The notes beneath the pieces were generated by a model, which did no database searches, had not been told where the DNA came from, and saw nothing but the letters and a program-made list of their open reading frames with translations. Positions 8,048-17,958 of a stretch of 64,000 bases of DNA are shown here, in pieces (the first letter of the stretch is position 1; the number at the start of each line of letters is the position of its first letter). The stretch is from JAEZDR01 sp039811185 (GTDB lineage Bacteria > Bacteroidota > Bacteroidia > Chitinophagales > Chitinophagaceae). The stretch covers positions 1-64,000 of the forward strand of contig JBDHYF010000006.1 in the NCBI GenBank assembly GCA_039811185.1. The letters run 5' to 3'. The translations under genes were made by a program, and so were the position numbers.

Positions 8048-9160
8048 ATGGAAGAAAAAAAGCTTTTTAAGGTTACAATAGATAACATCACGGTTGAGGT
8101 GGAGCCGGGAACAACCATCTTAAATGCTGCACGTAAAATTGGCGGCGATGTTACACCACCGGCAATGTGCTATTACAGTAAACTGGAAGGCAGCGGTGGT
8201 AAATGCCGTACCTGCCTTGTAGAGGTTGCGGCAGGCTCAACAGCCGACCCGCGCCCTATGCCCAAACTGGTGGCGAGCTGCCGTACCAACGTTATGGATG
8301 GCATGGTGGTGAAAAACATTACCAGCGAAAGAACACTCGATGCAAGAAGAGGTGTGGTGGAGTTTTTACTCATCAACCATCCGCTCGATTGTCCGATCTG
8401 CGATCAGGCAGGCGAATGCGACCTTCAGGATTTGAGCTATGCCCACGGCGATTCAGGAACGAGGTTCGAGTTTCAGAAAAGAACGTTTGTAAAACACGAT
8501 CTGGGACCTTATATTCAATTACACATGACGCGCTGCATTCTTTGCTACCGTTGTGTTTTTACTGCCGACCAGTTAACCAACAAAAGAGTTCACGGCGTGC
8601 TCGACAGAGGCGATCAGGCAAACATTGCCACCTACATTGAAAAGGCCCTCGATAATGATTTTATAGGAAACGTAATAGATGTTTGCCCGGTAGGTGCCCT
8701 TACCGACCGCACATTCCGTTTTAAAAACCGCGTTTGGTTTACAAAACCGTTGAATGCACACCGCGATTGCGGTACCTGCTGCGGAAAAGTTACGCTCTGG
8801 AACCGCGGCGACGAAGTGTTCCGCGTAACCGCGAGGAAAGATGAATGGGGTGAAGTGGAAGACTGGATCTGTAACACCTGCCGTTTTGAGAAAAAGAAAT
8901 CGTCCGACTGGGTTATTGAAGGTCCGAGAGAGATCAATCGCCACTCGGTGATATCGGCTAACCACTACCTGAAAGTGGAAAAGCCGGAAGAAATTTTCCC
9001 TAAAATCATGAATGGAAGAACGCCAAAATTGCTGCTCGATATTCATGATGTGAGCGGCGTTAACCGTCCCGAAATTGAATTGAGCAAAATTGAAGGCCCT
9101 GCGCATTCCGACGATTTTAATGTTGCCAATAATCATCTTTTAAATAAAGAACAGAAATGA
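8048..9160 (+). CDS. nuoG: NADH-quinone oxidoreductase subunit G, short form
   Basis: NuoG relays electrons through a chain of iron-sulfur clusters. At 370 residues this is far shorter than the roughly 800-900 residues of E. coli-type NuoG. The N-terminal [2Fe-2S] domain (GGKCRTC), the His-Cys3 cluster motif (HPLDCPICDQAGEC) and the [4Fe-4S] motif (RCILCYRC, later DVCPVGAL) are present. A further Cys pattern (CGTCCGK and WICNTC) matches the start of the molybdopterin-oxidoreductase Fe4S4 domain, after which the protein stops. Short NuoG proteins are usual in Bacteroidota, so I read this as intact. The nuoH start overlaps its stop by 4 bp. Confidence 0.92.
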   Translation: MEEKKLFKVTIDNITVEVEPGTTILNAARKIGGDVTPPAMCYYSKLEGSGGKCRTCLVEVAAGSTADPRPMPKLVASCRTNVMDGMVVKNITSERTLDARRGVVEFLLINHPLDCPICDQAGECDLQDLSYAHGDSGTRFEFQKRTFVKHDLGPYIQLHMTRCILCYRCVFTADQLTNKRVHGVLDRGDQANIATYIEKALDNDFIGNVIDVCPVGALTDRTFRFKNRVWFTKPLNAHRDCGTCCGKVTLWNRGDEVFRVTARKDEWGEVEDWICNTCRFEKKKSSDWVIEGPREINRHSVISANHYLKVEKPEEIFPKIMNGRTPKLLLDIHDVSGVNRPEIELSKIEGPAHSDDFNVANNHLLNKEQK

Positions 9161-10203
9161 GTTTGTTAGCCATAGATTGGTTACTGATACTTGAAAAGTT
9201 AGGCCTGATTGCCATCATCATTACCATTTCGCTTGTTGTGGCGATGTATGAAACCTATGCGGAAAGGAAAGTTGCCGCTTTTATGCAGGATCGTATCGGC
9301 CCTAACCGTGCAGGCCCGTTTGGTTTGCTGCAGCCGCTCGCCGACGGTGTAAAACTTTTCTTTAAAGAAGAAGTGATTCCCTCACACTCCAATAAGGTGT
9401 TGTTTGTGTTAGGTCCCAGCCTCGCTATGCTAACCGCAATGATGACGTGCGCAGTAATTCCCTGGAGCAGCCCGGTTGAAATAGGCGGCCGCGTAATCCC
9501 ACTTCAGATTGCGGATGTGAACATTGGCATTCTTTACATTTTTGCCGTAGTGGCTATGGGTGTTTATGGAATGATGATCGGTGCCTGGGCATCTAACAAT
9601 AAATTCTCACTTCTCTCAGGCTTAAGAGGCGCTTCGCAAGTGATTTCTTATGAGCTCGCGTTAGGGCTGTCCATAATTGCTTTATTGATGCTCACCGGTT
9701 CGCTCAGCTTAAAAACAATTGTGGAGCAGCAAATGGCCGACGGCTGGAATATCATTTATCAGCCACTCGGATTTCTCATCTTTTTAATTTGCGCCTTCGC
9801 CGAATGTAACCGTGCGCCATTCGACCTTTCAGAAGCAGAGAATGAGTTAAACATGGGGTATCATCAGGAATATTCTTCCATGAAACTTGGATTTTATCTT
9901 TTTTCCGAATACATCAATATGTTTATCAGCAGCGCCATCATAGCAACCTTGTTTTTTGGCGGATATGATATTCCTTTTCTCGACGAATCAACGCTTTCAC
10001 CAAACGTGGCTGCCATTCTCGGCGTAGTGGCCCTTATGCTGAAAATTTGTTTCTTCATCTTTTTATTTATGTGGGTGAGATGGACGCTGCCGCGGTTCCG
10101 GTACGATCAGCTCATGAACCTCGGATGGAAAAAGCTGATTCCTCTGGCGTTGATAAACATGGTGGTTACAGCTTTGGTTATTCTGTTTATATCGCAGAAG
10201 TAA
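9157..10203 (+). CDS. nuoH: NADH-quinone oxidoreductase subunit H
   Basis: NuoH is the membrane subunit that forms the entry of the quinone chamber. The 348-residue product has about eight hydrophobic helices and the conserved segments ERKVAAFMQDRIGPNRAGP near residue 30 and FDLSEAENELNMGYHQEYS near residue 225. The start overlaps the nuoG stop by 4 bp (ATGA), so the two are translationally coupled. Confidence 0.97.
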   Translation: MSLLAIDWLLILEKLGLIAIIITISLVVAMYETYAERKVAAFMQDRIGPNRAGPFGLLQPLADGVKLFFKEEVIPSHSNKVLFVLGPSLAMLTAMMTCAVIPWSSPVEIGGRVIPLQIADVNIGILYIFAVVAMGVYGMMIGAWASNNKFSLLSGLRGASQVISYELALGLSIIALLMLTGSLSLKTIVEQQMADGWNIIYQPLGFLIFLICAFAECNRAPFDLSEAENELNMGYHQEYSSMKLGFYLFSEYINMFISSAIIATLFFGGYDIPFLDESTLSPNVAAILGVVALMLKICFFIFLFMWVRWTLPRFRYDQLMNLGWKKLIPLALINMVVTALVILFISQK

Positions 10204-10282
10204 CCGGAGAAGGAAAAGATTTGAACAGATATTAAAATAATTTGCAAACGAATAATACAGTTGAACTGTTGAGGAGTTAAAA

Positions 10283-10837
10283 ATGCAAGCACTAACAAAT
10301 AAATCGAAGCCGGTAGACAGGCGGCCGATGACTTTTATGGAAAGCCTTTACCTCCCTGAAATTGTGAAGGGAATGGCAATCACCATTTCTCACTTTTTTA
10401 AAAAGAAGGCAACGATTTCCTATCCTGAGCAACAACGTCCGTTCAGCCGTGTGTTCAGAGGACTGCATGTTTTAAACCGCGATGAGGAAGGCCGTGAAAA
10501 CTGCACAGCATGCGGATTGTGTGCACTTGCCTGCCCGGCCGAAGCCATTACGATGGAGGCAGCAGAACGCAAAATCGGAGAAGAAAATTTATACCGCGAA
10601 GAGAAATATGCCGCGCGTTACGAAATTAATATGCTGAGGTGCATCTTCTGCGGCCTGTGTGAAGAAGCATGCCCGAAAGACGCCATCTATCTCAGCGAAA
10701 CCATTGCGCCACCCAACTTCAACAGAAAAGAATTTATTTATAAAAAAGACGATTTGCTGATTCCCAACCCGGTGACAGATCCGGAAGGTTTTGCAAAAGC
10801 GCGAGGAGAAAGAGACAACAAAAACTATAAAAAATAG
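10283..10837 (+). CDS. nuoI: NADH-quinone oxidoreductase subunit I
   Basis: NuoI is an 8Fe ferredoxin-like subunit carrying clusters N6a and N6b. Two CxxCxxCxxxCP motifs are present: CTACGLCALACP near residue 73 and CIFCGLCEEACP near residue 118. The 184-residue length is usual. It lies 79 bp after nuoH, the largest gap within nuoB-N, and 15 bp before nuoJ. Confidence 0.96.
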   Translation: MQALTNKSKPVDRRPMTFMESLYLPEIVKGMAITISHFFKKKATISYPEQQRPFSRVFRGLHVLNRDEEGRENCTACGLCALACPAEAITMEAAERKIGEENLYREEKYAARYEINMLRCIFCGLCEEACPKDAIYLSETIAPPNFNRKEFIYKKDDLLIPNPVTDPEGFAKARGERDNKNYKK

Positions 10838-10852
10838 ATACTGCGTTATAAA

Positions 10853-11356
10853 ATGGGACTTACATCAATTATCTTCTGGGGTTTATCAGTGCTCGCCATT
10901 GTGGGTGCATTGATGGTGCTTTTCAGCAAAAACCCTATTCATAGTATTTTATGGCTGGTGAGTGTTTTTTTCGCTATCAGCGGTCACTACATTTTATTGA
11001 ACGCGCAGTTTCTTGCTGTGGTAAACATCATCGTTTATGCCGGGGCCATTATGGTTTTGTTTCTTTTTGTGGTGATGCTGATGAACCTGAACAACCAAAC
11101 CGAGCCGCAGAAAAGCCTTTGGATAAAGTTGGCGGGGATAATATCAGGCGGAATGGTGTTACTGGTAATGATTTCTACCATCCGCTCCGCAGCCGATCTT
11201 ACAGGGAAGCAGGCGCTGATGAACGAAGGCGATATTGGATTGATTGCAAACCTGGGGAAAGTGCTTTTTAGCGAATACGTAGTACCATTTGAGGTGAGCA
11301 GCATCTTATTTTTAAGCGCAATGGTTGGCGCAGTAGTTATTGGAAAAAAAGATTAA
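10853..11356 (+). CDS. nuoJ: NADH-quinone oxidoreductase subunit J
   Basis: NuoJ is a membrane subunit with five helices, including the helix that changes conformation next to NuoK. The 167-residue product contains FSKNPIHSILWLV near the N-terminus and the conserved VVNIIVYAGAIMVLFLFVVML block. It ends with the usual VGAVVIGKK-type C-terminus. Position between nuoI and nuoK supports the call. Confidence 0.95.
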   Translation: MGLTSIIFWGLSVLAIVGALMVLFSKNPIHSILWLVSVFFAISGHYILLNAQFLAVVNIIVYAGAIMVLFLFVVMLMNLNNQTEPQKSLWIKLAGIISGGMVLLVMISTIRSAADLTGKQALMNEGDIGLIANLGKVLFSEYVVPFEVSSILFLSAMVGAVVIGKKD

Positions 11357-11381
11357 ACAACATATAAACAGCATAGTTAAA

Positions 11382-11717
11382 ATGCCCATTCAGTACTATA
11401 TAGCTTTAGCGGCCGTTTTGTTTTGTATCGGAATTACAGGCGTACTCATCCGCAGAAATGCCATCATTATTTTTATGTGCATCGAGTTAATGTTAAATGC
11501 AACCAACTTGTTGCTTGTGGCATTTTCCAAAATGCATCATGCCACCGCGTTGTCGTTGGGCAAAGCCGGTAACGCAGGGATAGACGGGCAACTCTATGTG
11601 TTTTTTGTAATGGTAGTTGCCGCGGCAGAAGTGAGCGTAGGCCTGGCAATTATTGTTATGATGTACCGAAACGTACACTCGGTGGATATTAATTTTTTAA
11701 ACAGACTTAAGAACTAA
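11382..11717 (+). CDS. nuoK: NADH-quinone oxidoreductase subunit K
   Basis: NuoK is a three-helix subunit related to MrpC; conserved membrane glutamates are essential for proton pumping. IIFMCIELMLNATNLLLVAF carries one such Glu and AAAEVSVGLAIIV the other. I choose ATG 11382 (111 residues, MPIQYY...), because that gives the normal family length; the longer frame from 11340 would begin inside nuoJ. Confidence 0.95.
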   Translation: MPIQYYIALAAVLFCIGITGVLIRRNAIIIFMCIELMLNATNLLLVAFSKMHHATALSLGKAGNAGIDGQLYVFFVMVVAAAEVSVGLAIIVMMYRNVHSVDINFLNRLKN

Positions 11718-11749
11718 AATAAAGCGCGGGCTTTAAATTTTATATTGAT

Positions 11750-13690
11750 ATGAACTTAGTTTACTTAATTCCTTTACTGCCGTTTATTGGGTTTTTAATC
11801 AATGGCGTTTTCCGGAATTCGCTTAGCAAACAGGCCACTTCGATAATTGGCAGCGGGGCAATTCTTCTTTCATTTATCCTCAGTGTAGTTGCTTTTTTTC
11901 AGGTTAAATCGTCCGGTGGGTTTATAGTAAGCTATTTCGATTTCATCAATATCCGCGAATACGTTATTCCTTTTGCGTTTCAGATAGACCAGCTTTCTTC
12001 CATATTTCTTTTAATCATTACCGGCGTCGGGTTTCTGATCCACGTGTATTCCTCATCTTACATGCATGATGAAACACCCGATCACTTCGCCCGATATTTT
12101 GCCTTCCTGAATCTCTTTGTTTTTTCGATGCTGATTCTGGTGATGGGAGCAAACTTCTTAATGATGTTTATTGGTTGGGAAGGTGTGGGCCTTTGTTCGT
12201 ACCTGCTGATCGGCTATTGGTTTAAAAACGAAAACTACAGCTACGCCGCCAAGAAAGCATTTGTAATGAATCGGATTGGTGACCTTGGTTTTCTGCTCGC
12301 CATCTTCTATATTATTTCTAAAGTTTCTACTTTAAATTATGGACTGCCGGGCAGTGCTGAGCCGGCTGTGCTCACCACCTTATACACGCAGTTTTCCGGT
12401 GCTGAACTCACGGCAATTACTTTATTGCTGTTTTTAGGTGCGGCCGGAAAAAGCGCTCAGATTCCTTTATACACCTGGCTGCCGGATGCAATGGCGGGGC
12501 CAACGCCTGTATCGGCGCTCATCCACGCTGCCACCATGGTTACTGCCGGTATTTACATGATTGCACGCAGCAACATTTTGTTTACGCTGGCTCCTTATAC
12601 ATCTCAAATTATTGCTATCATCGGCCTGGCCACTGCCATCCTTGCAGCTACCATAGCGCTGAAACAAAATGATATTAAAAAGGTGCTCGCTTACTCAACC
12701 GTAAGTCAGTTAGGCTATATGTTTTTAGGGCTTGGCGTAGGTGCCTATACCGGCGCCGTGTTTCATGTAATGACGCATGCTTTTTTTAAGGCGTTGCTGT
12801 TTCTTGGGGCGGGCTCGGTAATACATGCTTTGCACAATGAACAAGACATCCGGAACATGGGCGGGTTGAAGAAGTACATGCCGGTTACACACATCAGCTT
12901 TTTGCTTGCATGCCTTGCCATTGCAGGCGTTCCGCCGTTCTCCGGTTTCTTTTCAAAAGATGAAATTCTGGTTGCTGCATACGCCAGCAGTCCGCTGCTA
13001 TACTACATCGGATTGTTCGGCTCGCTTCTTACCGCCTTTTATATGTTCCGGTTGTACGGACTTACTTTTCTCGGAAATTTCCGCGGTACGGAGCAACAGA
13101 AAAGTCATCTGCACGAAAGCCCCTCAGCCATCACCATTCCGCTCATTATACTTGCCGTGCTTTCGGTAGCAGGCGGTTTTTTGGGTGTTCCGGAGGTATT
13201 TGCCAAAAATGCACATTTGCTCGAAAACTGGTTACATCCCGTTTTTGCAAAAAGTTATGAAGCGGCGCCTGTCCATCACGTGGCACACTCAACAGAATGG
13301 ATCCTCTTAGGCGTATCAACATTATTGATTATCGCTGTGATTGTTTACGCGTGGAAGCGGTTTTCTTCGCAAACGAATTTTAAACAAAACAGTGGACTGG
13401 CGCTCGTGCTCGAAAACAAATGGTATGTTGATGAACTCTACGATGCCGCCATCGTTAAACCGGTTAACCGCTTAAGCTTATTCTTTAAAAATGTATTTGA
13501 GAAGTCGGTGGTTGACGGTGCAGTAAACGGAGTTGGAAAGTTTGTTCATTACTCTTCAAGGCAAATCAGGCTTATTCAAAACGGCTCAACCGGAAACTAC
13601 ATTTTGTTTATGGTGTTGTCGGTGGTGGTGATATTCCTGGTTATCTGGAATCAAACCGACATTGTATCATTCTTTAAAAAAATATTTTAA
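11750..13690 (+). CDS. nuoL: NADH-quinone oxidoreductase subunit L
   Basis: NuoL is the distal antiporter-like subunit with the long lateral helix. The 646-residue protein has the MrpA/D-type core: FIGWEGVGLCSYLLIGYW, QIPLYTWLPDAMAGPTPVSA and HAATMVTAGIYMIAR, with the expected conserved Glu, Lys and His residues in transmembrane helices. The hydrophobic C-terminal segment (FMVLSVVVIFLVIW) is consistent with the final helix. It lies between nuoK and nuoM with short gaps. Confidence 0.96.
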   Translation: MNLVYLIPLLPFIGFLINGVFRNSLSKQATSIIGSGAILLSFILSVVAFFQVKSSGGFIVSYFDFINIREYVIPFAFQIDQLSSIFLLIITGVGFLIHVYSSSYMHDETPDHFARYFAFLNLFVFSMLILVMGANFLMMFIGWEGVGLCSYLLIGYWFKNENYSYAAKKAFVMNRIGDLGFLLAIFYIISKVSTLNYGLPGSAEPAVLTTLYTQFSGAELTAITLLLFLGAAGKSAQIPLYTWLPDAMAGPTPVSALIHAATMVTAGIYMIARSNILFTLAPYTSQIIAIIGLATAILAATIALKQNDIKKVLAYSTVSQLGYMFLGLGVGAYTGAVFHVMTHAFFKALLFLGAGSVIHALHNEQDIRNMGGLKKYMPVTHISFLLACLAIAGVPPFSGFFSKDEILVAAYASSPLLYYIGLFGSLLTAFYMFRLYGLTFLGNFRGTEQQKSHLHESPSAITIPLIILAVLSVAGGFLGVPEVFAKNAHLLENWLHPVFAKSYEAAPVHHVAHSTEWILLGVSTLLIIAVIVYAWKRFSSQTNFKQNSGLALVLENKWYVDELYDAAIVKPVNRLSLFFKNVFEKSVVDGAVNGVGKFVHYSSRQIRLIQNGSTGNYILFMVLSVVVIFLVIWNQTDIVSFFKKIF

Positions 13691-13701
13691 GCCCATCCGT
13701 T

Positions 13702-15144
13702 ATGATAGCGTTGTTGTTGATATTAATTCCTCTGATCTTCGGTTTTTCCAGCTTTGCGATTAAGAGCGATGGTGCTGCAAAAGTATGGGCGGTTACTGCA
13801 TCCGTTGCCGGCCTGGTATTGGCAATAGTTGCCGCCTGCGCAAAAACAGATGCGTCGCTTCTTACCGTTAACTATACATGGTTGCCCGTGCTCGGAAGCC
13901 GTTTTGCATTGTCGATGGATGGCATGTCGAAAATGCTTGTGCTCCTCACGGCATTATCGATGTGCCTGATATTCCTTTCTACCTTCAAAAACAATTATAA
14001 AAACGCAAGGAGTTTTTATGCGTTGATGATGCTTACTCAGGCGGGGATGACCGGTGTTTTTTTAGCTGCTGATTTATTGTTGTTTTATTTTTTCTGGGAG
14101 CTTGCATTAATACCGGCTTACTTCCTGTGCTCTATGTGGGGCGGTGAGCGGCGAATTGCAGTTACCTTTAAGTTTTTTGTTTACACATTTCTTGGCTCGC
14201 TTTTAATGCTCGTTGGTGTGCTTTATTTAAATTATCTGAGCCCCGCACACAGCTTTGCGCTGAAAGATATTTACGATTTAAAACTTTCTGCTCCTCAACA
14301 GTCTTTTGCATTTATCCTCTTCTTTATTGCTTTCGCCATCAAGATGCCATTGTTCCCTTTTCACACTTGGCAGCCCGATACTTACGAAGTTTCCGACACC
14401 GCCATCACCATGATGTTGAGTGGCGTTATGGTGAAGATGGGCTTATTTGCAGTAATCCGCTGGCTCGTACCGGTATTTCCTGATGCAGTAAATCAGTTCG
14501 GCCATATCATCGTTGTTCTGTCGGTTATCAGCTTGTTATACGCATCTTTCATTGCACTTCAGCAAGACGACCTGAAGCGACTCATTGCCTATTCCTCCAT
14601 TGCACACATCGGTTTAATGAGTGCTGCCATTTTCGTACGTAACGAAGTAGGACTTCAGGGTGTAATGGTACAAATGTTTAATCACGGCATCACCGTGATC
14701 GGCTTGTGGATGGTGGCCGACGCGGTTGAGAGAACAACCGGCACCAGAAAATTCAGTGAACTGGGCGGTCTGGCGCAACGATCGCCTTCATTAACTGCGC
14801 TGCTCGTAGTGCTGGCCTTCGCCAACATTTCGTTACCGCTTACCAATTCTTTTATCGGTGAATTTTTGATGTTTAACGGCTTGTTTCACTATAACATTTG
14901 GGTTACGGCAATTGCATTGATATCCATCATCCTTGCAGCGGCTTATACGTTAAGAATGGTGCAAAAAGTGTTTTATGGAACTGCTTCTGTGGCGTCGCAA
15001 AACGCTGCCGCTGTTTCAAAACCAATGATCGCAACGCTTGCCGTTGTTTGTATTTTAGTGATTGTGCTGGGCGTTTATCCCAAACCGCTGATTGAGTTAA
15101 CACAGCAGGTAACGGGCGCACTGGCAGCAAAAACAATTTTTTAA
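13702..15144 (+). CDS. nuoM: NADH-quinone oxidoreductase subunit M
   Basis: NuoM is an antiporter-like membrane subunit of the proton-pumping arm. The 480-residue product shows FFWELALIPAYFLCSMWGG (the conserved membrane Glu), KMPLFPFHTWQPDTYEVSDT and the helix containing LIAYSSIAHIGLMSAAIF. It starts 11 bp after nuoL and ends 18 bp before nuoN. Confidence 0.96.
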   Translation: MIALLLILIPLIFGFSSFAIKSDGAAKVWAVTASVAGLVLAIVAACAKTDASLLTVNYTWLPVLGSRFALSMDGMSKMLVLLTALSMCLIFLSTFKNNYKNARSFYALMMLTQAGMTGVFLAADLLLFYFFWELALIPAYFLCSMWGGERRIAVTFKFFVYTFLGSLLMLVGVLYLNYLSPAHSFALKDIYDLKLSAPQQSFAFILFFIAFAIKMPLFPFHTWQPDTYEVSDTAITMMLSGVMVKMGLFAVIRWLVPVFPDAVNQFGHIIVVLSVISLLYASFIALQQDDLKRLIAYSSIAHIGLMSAAIFVRNEVGLQGVMVQMFNHGITVIGLWMVADAVERTTGTRKFSELGGLAQRSPSLTALLVVLAFANISLPLTNSFIGEFLMFNGLFHYNIWVTAIALISIILAAAYTLRMVQKVFYGTASVASQNAAAVSKPMIATLAVVCILVIVLGVYPKPLIELTQQVTGALAAKTIF

Positions 15145-15162
15145 AACGAGTTTCTTTCTGAT

Positions 15163-16548
15163 ATGAACGCAATTATTGTATCGGCACTGTTAGGGGTTAT
15201 TATGATGTTTTCGGGCATTTTTACCGGCAACAACAAAACCATTAGAACCATTGCAGTTTTTGGAATGGTGTTACTGCTTGCTGCCAACCTTCTGGATATA
15301 AACGGGTATCCTTTCTTTAAGATAGAAACCTATGGAATGCTGCTGTTTTCCAAATACGGGTTACTCTTTAATTCAGTCATTATTTTTTGTACGTTGTTGT
15401 TGCTGCTGCTGAGCGGACAGGCTATCGAAAAAGTAGGATGCTATGTAGCCGAATATCATGCGCTGATTTTCTTTATCCTCGCCGGAATTTCCATCTTATG
15501 CAGCTATAACAATTTGCTGATGCTGTTTTTAGGAGTGGAGATAATGTCTATTCCGCTTTACATTTTAACCGGATCGGAGAAGAAAAATTTAAGAGGAAAC
15601 GAAGCCTCGCTCAAATACTTTTTAATGGGCTCTTTTTCAACAGGAATTATGCTGATGGGAATTGCACTGCTCTATGGCGCAAGTGGAAGTTTCGATTTGC
15701 TGAAGGTAAACGAAACCATTTTCGGAGGCGGCATTTCGTTTTTGTCTATTACCGGAATCATGTTTCTGATGATTTCGATGGCGTTTAAAGTTTCGGCTGC
15801 GCCATTTCATTTCTGGACACCGGATGTTTACGACGGTGCACCAACAGTTTTCACCTCTTTCATGGCCACCATTGTAAAGGCCGGCGGCTTTATTGCTTTC
15901 GTGTTTCTTTTTGTTGGAAAACAAACAAGCGCAATCTACGGTGTGGACTGGAAACTCGTATTTTCATTATTGATATTTGCAACGCTGCTTGTAGGAAACA
16001 TCACCGCCGTATACCAGCTTAGCGTTAAGCGAATGCTGTCGTATTCATCCATTGCGCAGGCCGGTTTTATGTTATTTGCGCTGTTTGGAATGAACGACAC
16101 CGGTAAAGAAGGTCTTTTGCTTTACACTGCCGCCTACAGCCTTGCCACCATCGGCGCCTTCGCCGTGTTGATTAAGGTTAAAGACATCAGCTACGAAGGG
16201 TTTAATGGCCTCGGACGCACACAGCCCGTACTTGCTGCCACCAACACAGTTTTTATGCTGTCGTTATCCGGCATTCCGCTTACAGCAGGCTTTTTAGCTA
16301 AATACTACATGCTATTATCCGCCGTACAAACGGGCAGCTATATGTGGCTTGTAATTGCAGCAGTAGTGTTCGCGGCCGTAAGCGTGTACTATTATTTTAA
16401 GGTAATTCAGGCCATGTACTTTAAACCCGGAAATGCCGAAACAGAACCCGTAAGTGCCGGTTTTAAATGGCTGCTGATTATTGTGAGTGCGCTTATTATT
16501 TTGCTGGGCATCTTTCCGCAGATACTGATCGGGTGGATGTATTTTTAA
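15163..16548 (+). CDS. nuoN: NADH-quinone oxidoreductase subunit N
   Basis: NuoN is the antiporter-like subunit closest to NuoK. The 461-residue protein has LFLGVEIMSIPLYILTG with the conserved Glu, KVSAAPFHFWTPDVYDGAPT and MLSYSSIAQAGFMLF. It ends the complex I cluster; an 84-bp gap with no convincing terminator precedes the permease gene. Confidence 0.96.
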   Translation: MNAIIVSALLGVIMMFSGIFTGNNKTIRTIAVFGMVLLLAANLLDINGYPFFKIETYGMLLFSKYGLLFNSVIIFCTLLLLLLSGQAIEKVGCYVAEYHALIFFILAGISILCSYNNLLMLFLGVEIMSIPLYILTGSEKKNLRGNEASLKYFLMGSFSTGIMLMGIALLYGASGSFDLLKVNETIFGGGISFLSITGIMFLMISMAFKVSAAPFHFWTPDVYDGAPTVFTSFMATIVKAGGFIAFVFLFVGKQTSAIYGVDWKLVFSLLIFATLLVGNITAVYQLSVKRMLSYSSIAQAGFMLFALFGMNDTGKEGLLLYTAAYSLATIGAFAVLIKVKDISYEGFNGLGRTQPVLAATNTVFMLSLSGIPLTAGFLAKYYMLLSAVQTGSYMWLVIAAVVFAAVSVYYYFKVIQAMYFKPGNAETEPVSAGFKWLLIIVSALIILLGIFPQILIGWMYF

Positions 16549-16632
16549 TAACTCAGCACCGCTCATCCTAATTTTCTGCCTTGCTTAAATTATTTTTTTA
16601 CGGCTTTATTACTGGTTTATCTTTAACGACAC

Positions 16633-17901
16633 ATGAAGCTTAAAGATGTTTTCGATCAGGCATACAAAACCGTTGTCAGCAATAAGTTGCGCACGGGCAT
16701 AACGGTAGCCATTATTGCATTTGGAATTATGGCGCTCATCGGCATCATCACTGCTATTGAAGCGATGAACCAAAGCCTGAAAGATAATTTTGCCACTATG
16801 GGCGCAAGCAGCTTTTCTATCTTTTACCGCGAACGCTTTAAGGTTATTCAAAATGAAGCCGACAACACTGCGAAAAAAAGAGGACAGAAGAAAAAGAAAT
16901 CTAACCTCGATCAGCCGATACGTTTACGCGAGGCAGAGATGTTTAAAGAGAATTATCATTTTCCCGCAATCGTCAGCATTTCCAACGGTTTTTCAGGACA
17001 GGTAGAAGTGCGCTATGGCGAAAAGAAAACAAACCCCAATGTAAGCTTTCGGGGTGGCGATGAAAACTATCTTGCGGTTACCGGCTATTCGGTAGATTTT
17101 GGACGAAACATCAGCGCAGCAGAAACGGCCACGGGCGCTAACGTATGTATGATTGGAAGCGATGTAGCGACGAAACTATTCGGATCCGACGCCAGCAAAG
17201 CAGTTGATAAAATCATTATTGTAGGTAGTCTTCCGTATCGCGTAATTGCCGTTCTTAAGGAGAAGGGCAGCAGCGCGATGATGCGCGCCGACAACCTCGT
17301 GTTAACCAGTTACAACAACATCAGAAAGGTGGGCAATGTATCTCCGTCGTACGGCATCAGCGTGTCTGCAAACAGTGTGAGCATGCTGCCCGACGCCATC
17401 GATGAAGCAACTGCTGTGTTCAGAAATATCCGCAAACTACATCCTACAGAGGAAGACAATTTCGTAATTGAGAAGAGCGATAAGTTGGCGGAAACCTTTA
17501 TCGGATTATTATCGAGCATTCAGGTTGCAGCGGGTGCTATCGGCATTATCACGTTATTTGGTGCAGCAATCGGCCTAATGAACATTATGCTTGTAGCGGT
17601 AAATGAGCGCACACGCGAAATCGGGCTGCTGAAATCGATTGGCGGCACAAGAACCGCAATCCGGAACCAATTTTTATTCGAATCAACAATCATCAGCATC
17701 ATCGGCGCCCTTTGCGGTATTGTTCTCGGAATACTTGTGGGCAACATCTTTGCGATTTTTCTTGATGTAGGCTTTGTGGTGCCGTGGGGATGGGTAATAG
17801 CCGGCATCATCATTTGTTCGGCGGTTGGCCTGCTTGCCGGTTTGTATCCTGCGTTAAAAGCAGCGCGGCTCAATCCGATTGTTGCGCTCCGATATGAATA
17901 G
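16633..17901 (+). CDS. MacB/FtsX-type ABC transporter permease
   Basis: This 422-residue protein has one N-terminal membrane helix, a large periplasmic MacB-like domain (about residues 45-275) and three C-terminal helices forming the FtsX domain, which includes ERTREIGLLKSIGGT and ends ARLNPIVALRYE. Such proteins work with a separate ATPase and move substrates or mechanical force across the envelope. No ATP-binding gene is adjacent. It resembles the permease at 23940-25190, so the two are paralogues. Confidence 0.85.
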   Translation: MKLKDVFDQAYKTVVSNKLRTGITVAIIAFGIMALIGIITAIEAMNQSLKDNFATMGASSFSIFYRERFKVIQNEADNTAKKRGQKKKKSNLDQPIRLREAEMFKENYHFPAIVSISNGFSGQVEVRYGEKKTNPNVSFRGGDENYLAVTGYSVDFGRNISAAETATGANVCMIGSDVATKLFGSDASKAVDKIIIVGSLPYRVIAVLKEKGSSAMMRADNLVLTSYNNIRKVGNVSPSYGISVSANSVSMLPDAIDEATAVFRNIRKLHPTEEDNFVIEKSDKLAETFIGLLSSIQVAAGAIGIITLFGAAIGLMNIMLVAVNERTREIGLLKSIGGTRTAIRNQFLFESTIISIIGALCGIVLGILVGNIFAIFLDVGFVVPWGWVIAGIIICSAVGLLAGLYPALKAARLNPIVALRYE

Positions 17902-17927
17902 CGCACTGATCAAAGTCATAATTTTCA

Positions 17928-17958
17928 GCCGCAGTTTTTTGGTAATTGCGGCTTTTTT
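17928..17958 (+). terminator. intrinsic terminator between the permease and the U32 gene
   Basis: GCCGCA (17928-17933) pairs with TGCGGC (17947-17952) and is followed by six T residues. The T run ends directly at the ATG of the next gene, so the hairpin could affect both transcription from upstream and translation of the U32 gene. Confidence 0.75.

Noticed and set aside
8573..9136. 187-residue open frame antisense to nuoG
   Set aside because: It overlaps conserved cluster-binding codons of nuoG on the opposite strand and resembles no protein.
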